In this document: positions 1-10,201 of the stretch, one piece after another
Layout: each line of letters opens with the position of its first letter
Position numbering within the stretch: position 1 is the stretch's first letter
NCBI RefSeq assembly: GCF_022842015.1
Contig: NZ_JALHQJ010000006.1
Coordinates: 1-61,535 of the forward strand
Length of the DNA: 61,535 nt
Reading direction: 5' to 3'
DNA from: Nitrosomonas sp.
GTDB lineage: Bacteria > Pseudomonadota > Gammaproteobacteria > Burkholderiales > Nitrosomonadaceae
Notes under the pieces: generated by a model
Database searches by the model: none
What the model saw: only the letters and a program-made list of their open reading frames with translations
What the model was told of the DNA's origin: nothing
Position numbers and translations under genes: made by a program

Positions 1-35
1 TCGACCTTGGGGTTCAAAGTCAAGTCATTTGTCAT
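1..35 (-). CDS. Start of a gene running off the left edge
   Basis: Only the first eleven codons are inside the window: ATG at 35-33 followed by an open frame reading MTNDLTLNPKV to the edge. A good ribosome binding site, GGAAGG on the minus strand (43-48), lies seven bases before the ATG, which supports a real start. It is on the same strand as the upstream helicase-nuclease gene, about 125 bases after that gene's stop, so it may belong to the same transcript. The product cannot be recognised from eleven residues. Confidence 0.5.
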   Translation of the reverse strand, partial: MTNDLTLNPKV

Positions 36-84
36 AAAATTACCTTCCAAAACCCATGGCCTCTCCTCCCCTTTTCACCCTTTT

Positions 85-111
85 CCCCTTTACTCACAAT
101 AGCTAAAGGGG
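85..111. other. Stem-loop after the AddA-like gene
   Basis: CCCCTTTA at 85-92 and TAAAGGGG at 104-111 form a perfect 8-bp stem with an 11-base loop in the gap between the AddA-like stop codon (162) and the next minus-strand gene. Neither side carries a clear T run, so it is not a textbook intrinsic terminator. It could still act as an RNA-processing or 3'-end structure. Confidence 0.35.
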
Positions 112-161
112 TAATCAATGCTTCTCCAAATTTCTTGGAAATATTTCTGAACTCCACACAA

Positions 162-3100
162 TTACTCCCACTCACGCCAACCTTTAATAAGCGGAAGATA
201 AATTCCTAATTTAATTGGTCGCGAATCAATTTGTCGCATCATTTTTGCATAACAATTCAATTGTTCCTGATAACGAATCTGTTCACAATTTAGAAAATTT
301 TGAATATCTGATCCCTCATGACTACTAGTTTTGTAATCAATTATCCACCTAATTCCCGTAGAATCATTGAACGTTCTGTCAATCACGCAACTCATGAGCT
401 TATTATCAACAATTCCAACAATCTTCAATTCATTTTTTGCATCCTGCTGATCCCTCAAAATCCACTGTCCTCGTTCATCACTGATTGCATTGATTAATGC
501 TAGAATCACGCGATCGATCGCGTTTTCCACTTCCTTATCGTCTCCGCTCATACCATCAGCAAGCAAATTTTGTTTAAAACAACTGCGCATCATCTGTATG
601 CGAACAGCATCCCAGCCACGCAACTCATCTTCAGCAATTTTCCTTAACCAACGATGCACTACATTACCAACGTGACGAGCCATTTCTCCCGCCCATGAAA
701 ATTCAATCGCTTCCAGAATTTTTTTAGCTTCGTATACTTCCTTCCAAACCATCGATTTTGGAGCATCTGGTAGCGTCCATCCTTCCTTCAGCCTATATAT
801 GCCTTGATTGTTTATATCACCGACAATTACTTCAAAATCTTTGTTTTCAAGCTTAAGGTTATCATTTATCGAATTTTTTTCAGCTGCTTCATAATAAATT
901 GATTGCACAGTAGGCCATAGCTTATTTAACAATGAACTCGCCGCTGGCTTTTTAGGTATATATTCCCTTTCTTCATTCTCGACTAAGCACACATCACCTA
1001 ACAAATGCAAAAATTTCCTGGCACGTGTCGCAGCCACATATAGCAAACGATCCGCTTCATGCTGCTCTTTATCACACTCAATTTTCTCCATCCACCTATA
1101 AATCGGATCAGAACTTAATCCTGTTTCCTGGATGGGCGCGAGTAATAACTCTGGATTAACTAACTTGTGTCCGACTCCAATACAATCAAGTGGTTGCTCC
1201 ATCCATCTCAACAATTGCTTATCACTTCTGCGCTGTTCCCGACCAAGCCCAGGTATAATGACTGTATCAAACTCAAGCCCTTTAGCTTTATGAATCGTCA
1301 TAATCTGCAAGGAATCATCTACTATTAGATCGTGTGATGCATAGAGAGTATTTAATCCTTTCTCAAAGCTTGCCAGATCCCGAATCGTACCGACTTCTTC
1401 CTGTCTCTCTAGATAATTCAGAAAGATCATGGCATCGCCCCAGATTGTTGCAATTTCACTCTTATTTTTTCCAACGGGATTAATACACCCTGGTCCGCCC
1501 AAAACTTGCCAGACTGCTTCAACCGTCATACGTAGCGACTGACGTTGCCGATGAAATATACAAGGTATTAGAGTTTCGCGTAGTCTTTCTAATCGCATCT
1601 TTGCATCAGCTGAAATGTACCGCCAACAATTTTTGTCATAAATTAACTTCCATATGATTGTTTCTTTGGCAGTTGTATCACAATTTTTTCCTTTCTGTTC
1701 GTTGCCGGCTTTAAATAAAGCATCAATGTCTTTAAGCAAAAGCCCACACCACGGCGCACGTAATAACGCAGACCAAGCTATCTGATCCATCAAATTTATC
1801 AAGGCACGGGTAAGTATAAGCAAATCTTGAACTACTGGCTTGTAATGCAGCAACTCAATATCAATGGCACGGAACCGCAAGTCAGATTCTTTTAACTTCG
1901 GAACAATCGCTTGCAGATGACTGCGGTTACGCACCAAAATTGCGATGGTTCCTGACGGATAATCAAGGCGAGTTTGCTTAATAATTTCTACAATCTGTCT
2001 GGCCTCAGCAACCTGATTTCTATCAAACAGAGGATATACCCGTACTGCAGCCTCAGTAAGTTTAGGGTGTACCGCAGCTGAAGGTGTAAAAACCACTGCG
2101 CCGGATTGAATCTCTTCACAATCAGGCATAATTTGCGCAAAGGTTTCATTAACCCAATCAATAATGCCTTGTTGCGAACGGAAATTAGCACTGAGGGTGA
2201 TCGGTTGCAGAATCAGTTGACCAATCCCAGAATTTCTAGCTTGTAAAAAAAGCCCTACTTCCGCTTCCCGAAAACGATAGATGGATTGCATCGGATCTCC
2301 CACAACGAATAGGCTACGTCCATCTCCTACTTCCCAGCCGGCAATAAGTTTTTCAATTAGCTTAAACTGACTGATCGAAGTATCCTGGAATTCATCGATT
2401 AGCAAATGTTGAATACGATAATCCAATGCCAACGCCAGGTCCGTAGGGAATTCGGAATCCCCCAATGCAAGCAATGCGCGCTGCGTAACCTCCGAGAAAT
2501 CCACAAAACCACTGGCTTGAAAAATAATCTTAAGTTGTGCGACGGCATACGGTAATAATCTTGTTATTGCACCAAGAATCCTCCATTGTTGATCCGTATA
2601 GTTTACTGGTGGCAGTAGGCGTATATCTTGCAGCGCTTGTCGGAAAATTTCCTCTGAGCCAAGCGTAGTGATCAAAGTACTCCAACGGTTTTTCCAAACT
2701 CTTGCTACACTTTTCTCAATCTTGCTGTCGCCAGACGGAAAACCTTCGTTAACAGAGATTTTTTTTCTCCAAGAACCTTCTCGAGTAAGTAGCAATTCTG
2801 CAACTCCATGCCAATATTCAATATCAGCCGGAGTAATGTTATCCATTTGATTAAAAAATATTATGGGTGATTCTCTGTCATCAGAAATCAGATTTGCAGC
2901 AGCATAATGCAACAAATCCAGTAGCTCGTTTTCTAATAAGTTTGGAAATTGCAATGAAACATATTGCAATGCACGATAGCGCAATTTTTGTAAAGATTTT
3001 TCTAGCTCTTGTCGGGTTCTACCATGTATATGGCGTAGCCAGTGATCACGACGTGCCAGCATCTCGGTAAGTAAAGATTCGAGACGCCCCACGTCGTTAT

Positions 3101-3647
3101 CCAAATGCTCAAGCAACTGCTCCACATCATCAGCAATTGCATGGTCTTGCTGCATCGATTCTAGGGTAGCTCGTACCGCTTTCAAATAAAAATTGGTAGC
3201 GTCCTCAATCGTCTCAGGCTGCGCCCCGAATTCTGACAGCAAAGGCATCTGTCGTGTCAAGGAAGCGCACAATGAATCAATTGTCTGTATCTGCAATCGC
3301 TCGGGGTGCTCAGAAAGATGCCAACCAGCCTGCTGATCACGCAATAAAACAGCCGCTGCCAACTCCTGATTCAGTTTTTCATAAGAAGTTCGAACTTCTT
3401 TAGTTGGATTGCATGCAATTTCAAACTCGGCTAGAACCCGAGTACGCATTTCTGCTGCAGCTTTGCGCGTAAAGGTAATAGCCACAACCTCTTCAGGCAT
3501 ATCGACACAAGCAAGTAATTTGAGATAGCGCTGGATAAGTAGCGCCGTTTTGCCCGACCCGGCCGGTGCCTGAACGATGAATGACTGAGCTGGGTCAAGT
3601 GCTTGATAGCGTTGCTCTGCATCAGGAGTCAACTTAAAATCAGTCAC
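162..3647 (-). CDS. AddA-like UvrD-family helicase with C-terminal nuclease
   Basis: A 1161-residue superfamily 1A helicase fused to a PD-(D/E)XK nuclease, the architecture of AddA, which processes double-strand DNA ends for recombination. Visible motifs are Walker A APAGSGKT (residues 27-34), the DEFQDT Walker B near 417, VVGDPMQSIYRFR, the HKAKGLEF motif and the motif VI region YVAATRAR. Near the C-terminus a VIDRTF...WIIDYKTS segment supplies the nuclease Asp and Asp-Tyr-Lys residues. The start overlaps the end of the AddB-like gene by eight bases, so the two are translationally coupled and should form one heterodimer. No RecBCD genes are seen here. In betaproteobacteria this pair is often annotated only as helicase plus probable repair protein, so no symbol is assigned. 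Confidence 0.9.
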   Translation of the reverse strand: MTDFKLTPDAEQRYQALDPAQSFIVQAPAGSGKTALLIQRYLKLLACVDMPEEVVAITFTRKAAAEMRTRVLAEFEIACNPTKEVRTSYEKLNQELAAAVLLRDQQAGWHLSEHPERLQIQTIDSLCASLTRQMPLLSEFGAQPETIEDATNFYLKAVRATLESMQQDHAIADDVEQLLEHLDNDVGRLESLLTEMLARRDHWLRHIHGRTRQELEKSLQKLRYRALQYVSLQFPNLLENELLDLLHYAAANLISDDRESPIIFFNQMDNITPADIEYWHGVAELLLTREGSWRKKISVNEGFPSGDSKIEKSVARVWKNRWSTLITTLGSEEIFRQALQDIRLLPPVNYTDQQWRILGAITRLLPYAVAQLKIIFQASGFVDFSEVTQRALLALGDSEFPTDLALALDYRIQHLLIDEFQDTSISQFKLIEKLIAGWEVGDGRSLFVVGDPMQSIYRFREAEVGLFLQARNSGIGQLILQPITLSANFRSQQGIIDWVNETFAQIMPDCEEIQSGAVVFTPSAAVHPKLTEAAVRVYPLFDRNQVAEARQIVEIIKQTRLDYPSGTIAILVRNRSHLQAIVPKLKESDLRFRAIDIELLHYKPVVQDLLILTRALINLMDQIAWSALLRAPWCGLLLKDIDALFKAGNEQKGKNCDTTAKETIIWKLIYDKNCWRYISADAKMRLERLRETLIPCIFHRQRQSLRMTVEAVWQVLGGPGCINPVGKNKSEIATIWGDAMIFLNYLERQEEVGTIRDLASFEKGLNTLYASHDLIVDDSLQIMTIHKAKGLEFDTVIIPGLGREQRRSDKQLLRWMEQPLDCIGVGHKLVNPELLLAPIQETGLSSDPIYRWMEKIECDKEQHEADRLLYVAATRARKFLHLLGDVCLVENEEREYIPKKPAASSLLNKLWPTVQSIYYEAAEKNSINDNLKLENKDFEVIVGDINNQGIYRLKEGWTLPDAPKSMVWKEVYEAKKILEAIEFSWAGEMARHVGNVVHRWLRKIAEDELRGWDAVRIQMMRSCFKQNLLADGMSGDDKEVENAIDRVILALINAISDERGQWILRDQQDAKNELKIVGIVDNKLMSCVIDRTFNDSTGIRWIIDYKTSSHEGSDIQNFLNCEQIRYQEQLNCYAKMMRQIDSRPIKLGIYLPLIKGWREWE

Positions 3648-6408
3648 TTTCCTTGCTCAGCTCGGTAATACCATCATCAATCCGCTCACGAATTCGACAA
3701 AATAACTGCATGTCACAATACTTACACGTTACAGGAAAATTTTTGGGATTTACTTTGGCATCGCCATTGCAAAAACCTGTTGCAAGATTTGTCAAATGCT
3801 GTCGCCAGGCTTCAATCAAATCCTCCCACGTATCAAACCGCTTGCATCTATCTAATTGCGAAAAAGCTTTTATGCCTGGCAATAGATCCGACTCCCGCAA
3901 AATCGCAGCAAACCCCATTTCACCTCGCTTTATAACAGCAAATGCGGCACCTGCAGCTTGTTGTCCAATTTCAGTCATTACCAGATATAAAGGTAGTTGC
4001 GGCTCATCTAGACGCTCTCCTATCATCGATTGAATAGAATTTTTACTTGTTTTGTAATCAATAACAATACGTTGCCCACCCTCCAACTCATCGACTCGAT
4101 CTAAGCGTGCGCTCAAGATCAAATCGCCTACTTGGATGGTTCGCTTTTGTTCAACAGCAATTACCTTAAAATAACCACGCTTTTTCTCTTCCATCAGCCA
4201 TTCAAGCGCCAAACGAAATAAACGTCGTTGTTCAATTTGTGCAAAACGCCCCGAAAGTACTGTAGATCTAAATTGCTGTATTTCTGAAATGGCGCTGTTT
4301 ATAATATCTTTCAACATACGGCCAAGATTGTGATCATCGATGCCATCAAGCGCCTCCTTGGTTTTCAATTGTTGCCATAACTGGGCTAATACCTGATGCA
4401 CCAACGAGCCTCTTTCTACTGCATTTAGGCCTGTATGCGGCACATCCAAACTTGTGATAGACAATCGATGCTTAGCCCAAGCACGAAATGGGCATGCAGC
4501 ATAATCCTTGATTACCGATGTGCCTCCCTTTATGCCTTGCTTGACGATTTCTTTATCCAGTGGTGGCGATTCACAATCTACTATGTATTCCATTTTGCAC
4601 GATTGAATAATCCGGTCATGATGCTGTTCCATATCGGGAAATACCGGCGGTCTACTGAGTGGTATCGATTGAATCAATGGGCTGGGCTTTAATTCATGCC
4701 CATCACGATCATCACTATATTGAGGATGACTTAAAACAATATCTCTGGCACTAGAAAACCACTTCTGCGTCAGTCGTTGGCAGTAGGCAGATGACTCCAG
4801 TGTTGATCCCAAGGGCAATTTTGCTTTGCGTTGCATCTCTAACGGCAAAAAAGGATTCGGACGGGATCGCAAAGGCCATTGCTCATCAGATAACCCCATG
4901 ATCCATAGGTGATCAAACTCCATTCCGATCGCTTCGAATACACCGATAATTTGCACAGGCACATTAGGTGTTTCAGGCTGAAACAACGTATTGTCAGCCA
5001 TTTGACTCAGCCGATTGATGGCTCCATGGTAACTGGTATTTGCATTGACTTGATCGAACGCTGCAAAATTTGCGACAAGTGTCTGCCACTTTTTAAGTGT
5101 CTGATACTCATTGGAATCCAAAGTACGCTCTCCAGGGAAACCCAAAATTTGCAATACCTCGGACATAATTCTGGCGTATACAGTATGACTGGTCGATTCC
5201 GGAAGCTTAGTTTGACGAAATATCCTTAACACTGACAAACACTGCAGCAAAATTGGGCATTTTTTTTGCCCACCTGCTTGCAATACGAGTGCGAGTAATC
5301 GCTCTAAAGAGATCTCAGGTTCAGTATAACGGCGTATTTGTGCATCTAGAAGCGCGCGTTGATCCATTTCAGTTTCGCTTCCTGCAAGAAACGGCGAACA
5401 CAACCAATGACTAATACGATTAAATTCCATTTTTTGATCCAGTAATGCCAAGCTTACAAAAGCTGCATCAATCAATGGGTAAGTTGTTAGTGCCAAACCC
5501 AACGAAACATTAAACGGGACAATACTATTTTTTGCTCCCGGTAGCGCAAATCGGATATCTGGTTCCATCACCTCATTAAAAACACGAATCAGCTCATTGC
5601 GATAGTTGGGCAGCGCCGGCACCACGATACCCACACGCACACCATAACTTGCTGTTTCAATTCTGGACCGCGCCCATATTGCCGCTTGACGAATTTCCTC
5701 TTGACTATTCACATATTCAAACCGCTGAATGTTCGCCAGCGATTGCTGGTATTGTGTAGCTGGATTAGCCATCACCACTTCACAACCGCAATCGCTCATT
5801 TTCTTTAAGAAGGTGATTTGCTGTGGTGTAATAACATCGAAGCCATAACAAACCATTAAAGATGGTTTATCTATACCAAGAAATTCATATTGTTCTGTAA
5901 TCAGATCACAAATACGCGCTTGATCTGTTTGCCGGTTAAATGCCGTTATATCTTGATAAGTTTTTGCCCAACCTAGAAACACTTTAACATCTTCGTTTGG
6001 TACAAAATCGCCTAAACCATGGATCAATCGCCAAGCGTGTGCGAGATGCCATGCTTCACTGACTGAACGTGCTGTTTGTGAAACTCTCAATAATACTTTT
6101 CCATCTTTTGAGGATAGAATAATTGATTCCCAAAGCATTTGCTCCTGATACACCGACAATAGCGAAGGTAATATAGCTGCTGCTTTAGCATATAATGATT
6201 CGAGATGAATTCGCTCAATTAGCGATGAAAATGGCAGGATATCTGCCGGATACCACGCAGCTTTTTTCTGGTTGATTTGTTCTTGATTAAATTTTTCATT
6301 AAGCGCCAATGCAAGCCTCCGGTTAGGTGTAACCACCAAACTGCTAGCATTTATGCGCTTAGAAATTTCATCAAAGGGAATCTGTGGGAATTGTGAAGAA
6401 TCAAGCAT
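3640..6408 (-). CDS. AddB-like PD-(D/E)XK nuclease / repair protein
   Basis: A 922-residue protein resembling the betaproteobacterial 'probable DNA repair protein' family (TIGR03623 type), the AddB-like partner of the downstream AddA-like helicase. The N-terminal half looks like an inactivated helicase, with no convincing Walker A. The C-terminal nuclease shows SARLDRVDE...IVIDYKTSK. Four cysteines that would hold an iron-sulphur cluster are present: one in AACPFRAW near residue 639 and three in CKYCDMQLFC near the end, the pattern known from AddB and Cas4. It lies 28 bases after fdxA and overlaps the next gene by eight bases, giving a compact three-gene operon. Function as an end-resection nuclease subunit is inferred from family and context. 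Confidence 0.88.
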   Translation of the reverse strand: MLDSSQFPQIPFDEISKRINASSLVVTPNRRLALALNEKFNQEQINQKKAAWYPADILPFSSLIERIHLESLYAKAAAILPSLLSVYQEQMLWESIILSSKDGKVLLRVSQTARSVSEAWHLAHAWRLIHGLGDFVPNEDVKVFLGWAKTYQDITAFNRQTDQARICDLITEQYEFLGIDKPSLMVCYGFDVITPQQITFLKKMSDCGCEVVMANPATQYQQSLANIQRFEYVNSQEEIRQAAIWARSRIETASYGVRVGIVVPALPNYRNELIRVFNEVMEPDIRFALPGAKNSIVPFNVSLGLALTTYPLIDAAFVSLALLDQKMEFNRISHWLCSPFLAGSETEMDQRALLDAQIRRYTEPEISLERLLALVLQAGGQKKCPILLQCLSVLRIFRQTKLPESTSHTVYARIMSEVLQILGFPGERTLDSNEYQTLKKWQTLVANFAAFDQVNANTSYHGAINRLSQMADNTLFQPETPNVPVQIIGVFEAIGMEFDHLWIMGLSDEQWPLRSRPNPFLPLEMQRKAKLPLGSTLESSAYCQRLTQKWFSSARDIVLSHPQYSDDRDGHELKPSPLIQSIPLSRPPVFPDMEQHHDRIIQSCKMEYIVDCESPPLDKEIVKQGIKGGTSVIKDYAACPFRAWAKHRLSITSLDVPHTGLNAVERGSLVHQVLAQLWQQLKTKEALDGIDDHNLGRMLKDIINSAISEIQQFRSTVLSGRFAQIEQRRLFRLALEWLMEEKKRGYFKVIAVEQKRTIQVGDLILSARLDRVDELEGGQRIVIDYKTSKNSIQSMIGERLDEPQLPLYLVMTEIGQQAAGAAFAVIKRGEMGFAAILRESDLLPGIKAFSQLDRCKRFDTWEDLIEAWRQHLTNLATGFCNGDAKVNPKNFPVTCKYCDMQLFCRIRERIDDGITELSKESD

Positions 6409-6436
6409 GCGGTATCTGAATTACCGCCATTTCAAC

Positions 6437-6760
6437 TTAGCGTTGCAGTTGATCCAACTTGCCTTTAACACTAGCCCAGTCATCTGCATCAGGCAATGCA
6501 TCTTTTTTCTCAATAATCGGACGCCATGTTTTAGATAATTCGGCATTCAGCGGAATAAAGTCCGCCTGGTCATCGGGTACATCATCCTCAGCGTAAATAG
6601 CCTCCACCGGACATTCTGCAACACATAATGTACAATCAATACACTCATCCGGATCTATCACTAAAAAATTAGGGCCTTCACGAAAACAATCTACCGGACA
6701 CACATCCACACAATCCGTATACTTACATTTAATACAATTTTCAGTTACAACATAAGTCAT
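6437..6760 (-). CDS. fdxA: 7Fe-8S ferredoxin FdxA
   Basis: A 107-residue FdxA-type ferredoxin, a small cytoplasmic electron carrier with one [3Fe-4S] and one [4Fe-4S] cluster. The N-terminal cysteine pattern [17 protein letters not shown] and the second set in [12 protein letters not shown] are intact. The start chosen is the ATG at 6760 (MTYVV...), because AAGGAAG lies seven bases before it. A start 21 bases further upstream would place that ribosome binding site inside the gene. The C-terminal tail after the second cluster is the usual length for the family. It is the first gene of an operon with the AddB-like and AddA-like genes, an unusual neighbour for a ferredoxin. Confidence 0.93.
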   Translation of the reverse strand: MTYVVTENCIKCKYTDCVDVCPVDCFREGPNFLVIDPDECIDCTLCVAECPVEAIYAEDDVPDDQADFIPLNAELSKTWRPIIEKKDALPDADDWASVKGKLDQLQR

Positions 6761-6982
6761 GACAACTTCCTTGCTTAACACTTTTATAGAATAGTATATT
6801 TTAGCAGAATTCCAAACAGTAACGCCATCATCAAAACTACTAGAAACTCATATTTTAGTAGTGATACGCGAATAAACCTTTTCTTTTGCTTGATAGATTA
6901 AGAAACTAAGAAACTGTCAAACTACCCCGGCGTTCATCTTGATTACCTATTGGCTATCGCTTGCGCACCCAAATCCACGTAA

Positions 6983-8404
6983 TCAATATGCATTATCTTT
7001 ACGCAAGACGATCAAGACGGTCTTAAGAATGATCCAAAGGTCGAGCCAGATGGACCAGTGCTTGAGGTAATATAAATCGTGTTCAATACGCGCTTGCATT
7101 TTTTCCAACACTTCGGTCTCGCCACGCCACCCATTAACCTGAGCCCACCCGGTAATACCGGGTTTGGCTTTATGTCGTAGCATATAGCCTTTGATTAATT
7201 TGCGATAGAGCTCATTATGTGCAACTGCATGAGGTCGCGGGCCTACGATGCTCATGCGTCCTTGCAACACATTAAAAAACTGAGGCAACTCATCCAATGA
7301 TGTGCGACGCAGGAATCCACCAATTTTTGTGAAACGTTGATCGTTTTCTTGTGCCTGTTGAATATTTACGCCGTCTTCAATAACCGTCATGGAGCGGAAT
7401 TTATAAACAGTGATTTCTTCACCGTTAAGACCGTAACGTCGCTGTTTAAAGATAATTGGGCCTGGTGAAGTAAATTTAACTGCTAATGCAATACATGCCA
7501 TCAAAGGAAACAGCAAAATAAGGATGAGAAACGCAAGCACAAAATCGCTGATAGATTTAACTACACCATCGATACCGGTAAAGGGTGATTCATTCATGGC
7601 GACTACGGGAATATCACCAATATATTCAAACCGCGCCTGCATCAAATCAAAGATATAAATATCCGGAAGAAAATATATAGAAGTTGTTGTATCCGGCAAT
7701 TCATCCATCAATTTCTGAATTCGTGGCTGTGATGACATTGGCAAGCTGATAAAAACCATATCAATGCTATGCTTTTGAACATAAGGCACGACACCCTCCA
7801 ATCCTCCCAAACGCGAGCCAAAGTTGACTGGTTGGGTAACCGAATCCATTGCATGAGATTGAAAGTTATCCGGGATTCGTGTGCTACCACGTTCATCGAA
7901 AAAACCTTGAAAATTGATTAGAAAAAAAGGATGCTCCGCAATATGTTTGATGAAGTGTAAACTGTTCTCGTTGATACCAATAACTATCGCCGAACGCAAC
8001 TTGCCTTTGTGATACAGATTGGCGACGATGCGATGCACAGTAAAATGACTTGCTATCAGCATCAAAGGCGTGACAATAAACCAAGTCAGCAACACTTCCC
8101 CAGAAAATTGGTTATGAAATTTAGTGGCATAACCCAGAAATATCAGGATAGTGACAATAATTAGCCAACCCATCACGGTATCTCGCATATAAGCAAGCAA
8201 GCGGCCCTTGCGCCAGTTGCGGTAAACGAGGATACGCTCAAAAATGTAAGAAGAAATAAAAAAAGTAATAATGACTAGTATCAAATAGTAACTGGTGAAA
8301 TCTTCTTGATAGAACCAGGTTGTCAGTATCAGCATGCTCCATATAATGAATGGATCAAGCAGATGCTTGAAAAAGGCTACTATGGGCAAATCATTAACTG
8401 TCAT
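6983..8404 (-). CDS. Undecaprenyl-phosphate glucose phosphotransferase (WcaJ/EpsB type)
   Basis: A 473-residue polyprenyl glycosylphosphotransferase. It transfers a hexose-1-phosphate, usually glucose, from a UDP-sugar to undecaprenyl phosphate at the inner membrane, the first step of exopolysaccharide repeat-unit assembly. Hydrophobic segments fill the first ~125 residues, followed by a CoA-binding-like middle domain. After one more membrane segment near residue 270-300 comes the conserved bacterial sugar transferase domain, with FKQRRYGLNGEE, VYKFRSM, LRRTSLDELPQ and GRMSIVGPRP. Its start overlaps the end of the EpsL-like gene by four bases (ATGA), so the two are co-translated. The remaining exopolysaccharide genes are not in the window. 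The exact sugar is inferred from the family only. Confidence 0.9.
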   Translation of the reverse strand: MTVNDLPIVAFFKHLLDPFIIWSMLILTTWFYQEDFTSYYLILVIITFFISSYIFERILVYRNWRKGRLLAYMRDTVMGWLIIVTILIFLGYATKFHNQFSGEVLLTWFIVTPLMLIASHFTVHRIVANLYHKGKLRSAIVIGINENSLHFIKHIAEHPFFLINFQGFFDERGSTRIPDNFQSHAMDSVTQPVNFGSRLGGLEGVVPYVQKHSIDMVFISLPMSSQPRIQKLMDELPDTTTSIYFLPDIYIFDLMQARFEYIGDIPVVAMNESPFTGIDGVVKSISDFVLAFLILILLFPLMACIALAVKFTSPGPIIFKQRRYGLNGEEITVYKFRSMTVIEDGVNIQQAQENDQRFTKIGGFLRRTSLDELPQFFNVLQGRMSIVGPRPHAVAHNELYRKLIKGYMLRHKAKPGITGWAQVNGWRGETEVLEKMQARIEHDLYYLKHWSIWLDLWIILKTVLIVLRKDNAY

Positions 8405-9759
8405 CGCTGTCCGTAAGTATATTGCAGATTGACATTGGCGCCATTGGCGTTAAAGCCACCAAAAAAAGCATCTGATTTTAAATCAGCATGATAAGCTGAG
8501 GCACTAAGCTCGAGACCAAGATAAGGGTTATATACGAATCTGACAGTAGCATTGCGGATTCTATTGTGCACACCTATAGCATTGGATAAATCAGGATCAG
8601 TAAGGAATGGGTTTATACGGTTACCAAAATTGCGTGTTTCATATGAGAAATCTCCCTCCATGCGTACTTTTTCTGTGATATTCCAGAAGGGAATTAAGCT
8701 TACGCCAGTATTTAGACTGAAGCTTGCGGTCAGATTTTGCCTAGCCGAGGTTTCGCGCCAGCCACTAACAGTCAATCCCGTTTTATCTGTAGGGCGCCAT
8801 TGAAAGATGCCACGCGCATTGAATCCGCTAAAGTCGCGCTGTGCAAAGCTGGCATTTTGGCGATCTACCCACCCTCCACGCACTTGGAAACTGGTTTTAC
8901 TGGTTACATCCCAGTTAATTCTGGCCATAACCTCTTTTTGATTGTAATCATTATTGACAAATGCTGATGAAGGCTCAAAAGGAAAATTACCATCTATGTA
9001 GCGAAAAAGCACGCCGATCGTATTTCTACCAACTGTTCCGCGCGAAGAAACATAGTCAACTCCCCCTTCAAACTGATTTTCAGTACGTTCAAGGAATCTT
9101 AAACGCGGAACATCAGGGGGAGCTTTAATACCAAGATCATAGCGCGTAAATTCACCATTCAATCGCCACCTTGGATGAAATCGCCAAGCCCCGTTAATAT
9201 ATTCTATCAACTCGGTGCGAATAGATTTAATACCCGGCTGAAACAAGAAAGGCGCCAGCGATTGTGTATAACTGGCACCCATATTACCTTCCAACTGATT
9301 GCCTAATAACCAGTTCCAGTTGCCGCTGAAGTTTTTCAGATTGTTGTCCATTATACTAAATCTGTCGAACTGGACGCGACTATAGTTAAAGTTAGCGCTT
9401 AACCGCTGCCGACTGATTTCCTTCTGAAAAATAACACCGCCAGTAAATCGATGTGACATATCAAAAAGATCTCTCTGAACAATTGCATTACGAATAGTTC
9501 CATCAGGGAGGTTGTCGGTCGGCTGCTTGTCCCTAATGCGCAATATATTGTCATCAGCGGTATAAGAATAGCTTCCGAAAGGCTGTATCACTTTGCCAAA
9601 GGTCTGCTGTGCATGAGTAGATGAGTTAAAAAAAACCAACATCACACATCCTGAAAAAAAAGACCCGAACCGAATGGATCGTAACAAGCCAATCACGCTG
9701 GACATATGACGACACTGACACATGTACGTAACGGTACTTTCACTAAACAGATATTTCAT
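8401..9759 (-). CDS. EpsL-like outer-membrane beta-barrel protein
   Basis: A protein of about 450 residues with a hydrophobic signal segment ending near STHAQQ and a body of alternating polar and aromatic strands, ending in Gln-Tyr-Thr-Tyr-Gly-Gln-Arg. This is typical of the outer-membrane proteins called EpsL in exosortase/PEP-CTERM exopolysaccharide loci. The frame is open from 9843. The ATG at 9759 is preferred because GGAAG stands six bases before it, and another ATG at 9705 would give a shorter, more ordinary signal peptide. It overlaps the sugar transferase gene by four bases. A role in polysaccharide export or anchoring is inferred. The match to EpsL rests on context and beta-barrel character. 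Confidence 0.75.
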   Translation of the reverse strand: MKYLFSESTVTYMCQCRHMSSVIGLLRSIRFGSFFSGCVMLVFFNSSTHAQQTFGKVIQPFGSYSYTADDNILRIRDKQPTDNLPDGTIRNAIVQRDLFDMSHRFTGGVIFQKEISRQRLSANFNYSRVQFDRFSIMDNNLKNFSGNWNWLLGNQLEGNMGASYTQSLAPFLFQPGIKSIRTELIEYINGAWRFHPRWRLNGEFTRYDLGIKAPPDVPRLRFLERTENQFEGGVDYVSSRGTVGRNTIGVLFRYIDGNFPFEPSSAFVNNDYNQKEVMARINWDVTSKTSFQVRGGWVDRQNASFAQRDFSGFNARGIFQWRPTDKTGLTVSGWRETSARQNLTASFSLNTGVSLIPFWNITEKVRMEGDFSYETRNFGNRINPFLTDPDLSNAIGVHNRIRNATVRFVYNPYLGLELSASAYHADLKSDAFFGGFNANGANVNLQYTYGQR

Positions 9760-9843
9760 CAACTTCCAATTCTCAGAGTTCGCATTATCATTACCTGAAT
9801 ATCGCAGATATTTGACAGAATCGCCTTTCCTTTCCCATAGCAT

Positions 9844-10201
9844 ATTCTCATAAAATTATTTTTAACAACAATTTTTCTATAAGAAAAGTTGCCTTTTTGA
9901 TCCATTCTTACCTAAGTGTCGCTATTTTTAACAATTAGGTTTAAATTAATGATACAAAATGTTCTATATGTGTTACAGAAATTTAAAGCAATAGAATTAC
10001 GACACAATCTCCAATAACATTAGAACAGAATGAATAGATGTCAATCACAACAGAGAGGGGCGACAAATATAATGATGATGTCGAGGGAAGTGAAAATTTA
10101 ATTTGAGTCTTGCAGACTTGATTATTGAATTGACTTCTCTGCTTGTTTGGTTGAAAAATCAGTTGGGTAACTCGACTGGCAATGATCACTAGGAGAAACT
10201 G
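9844..10201. other. Divergent intergenic region
   Basis: This AT-rich stretch separates the minus-strand exopolysaccharide pair from the plus-strand hybrid kinase, so promoters for both should lie here. A short stem AGTCT/AGACT is visible near 10104-10116. A weak TTGACT box near 10131 has no convincing -10 partner. No gene or RNA gene is seen. Confidence 0.4.
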
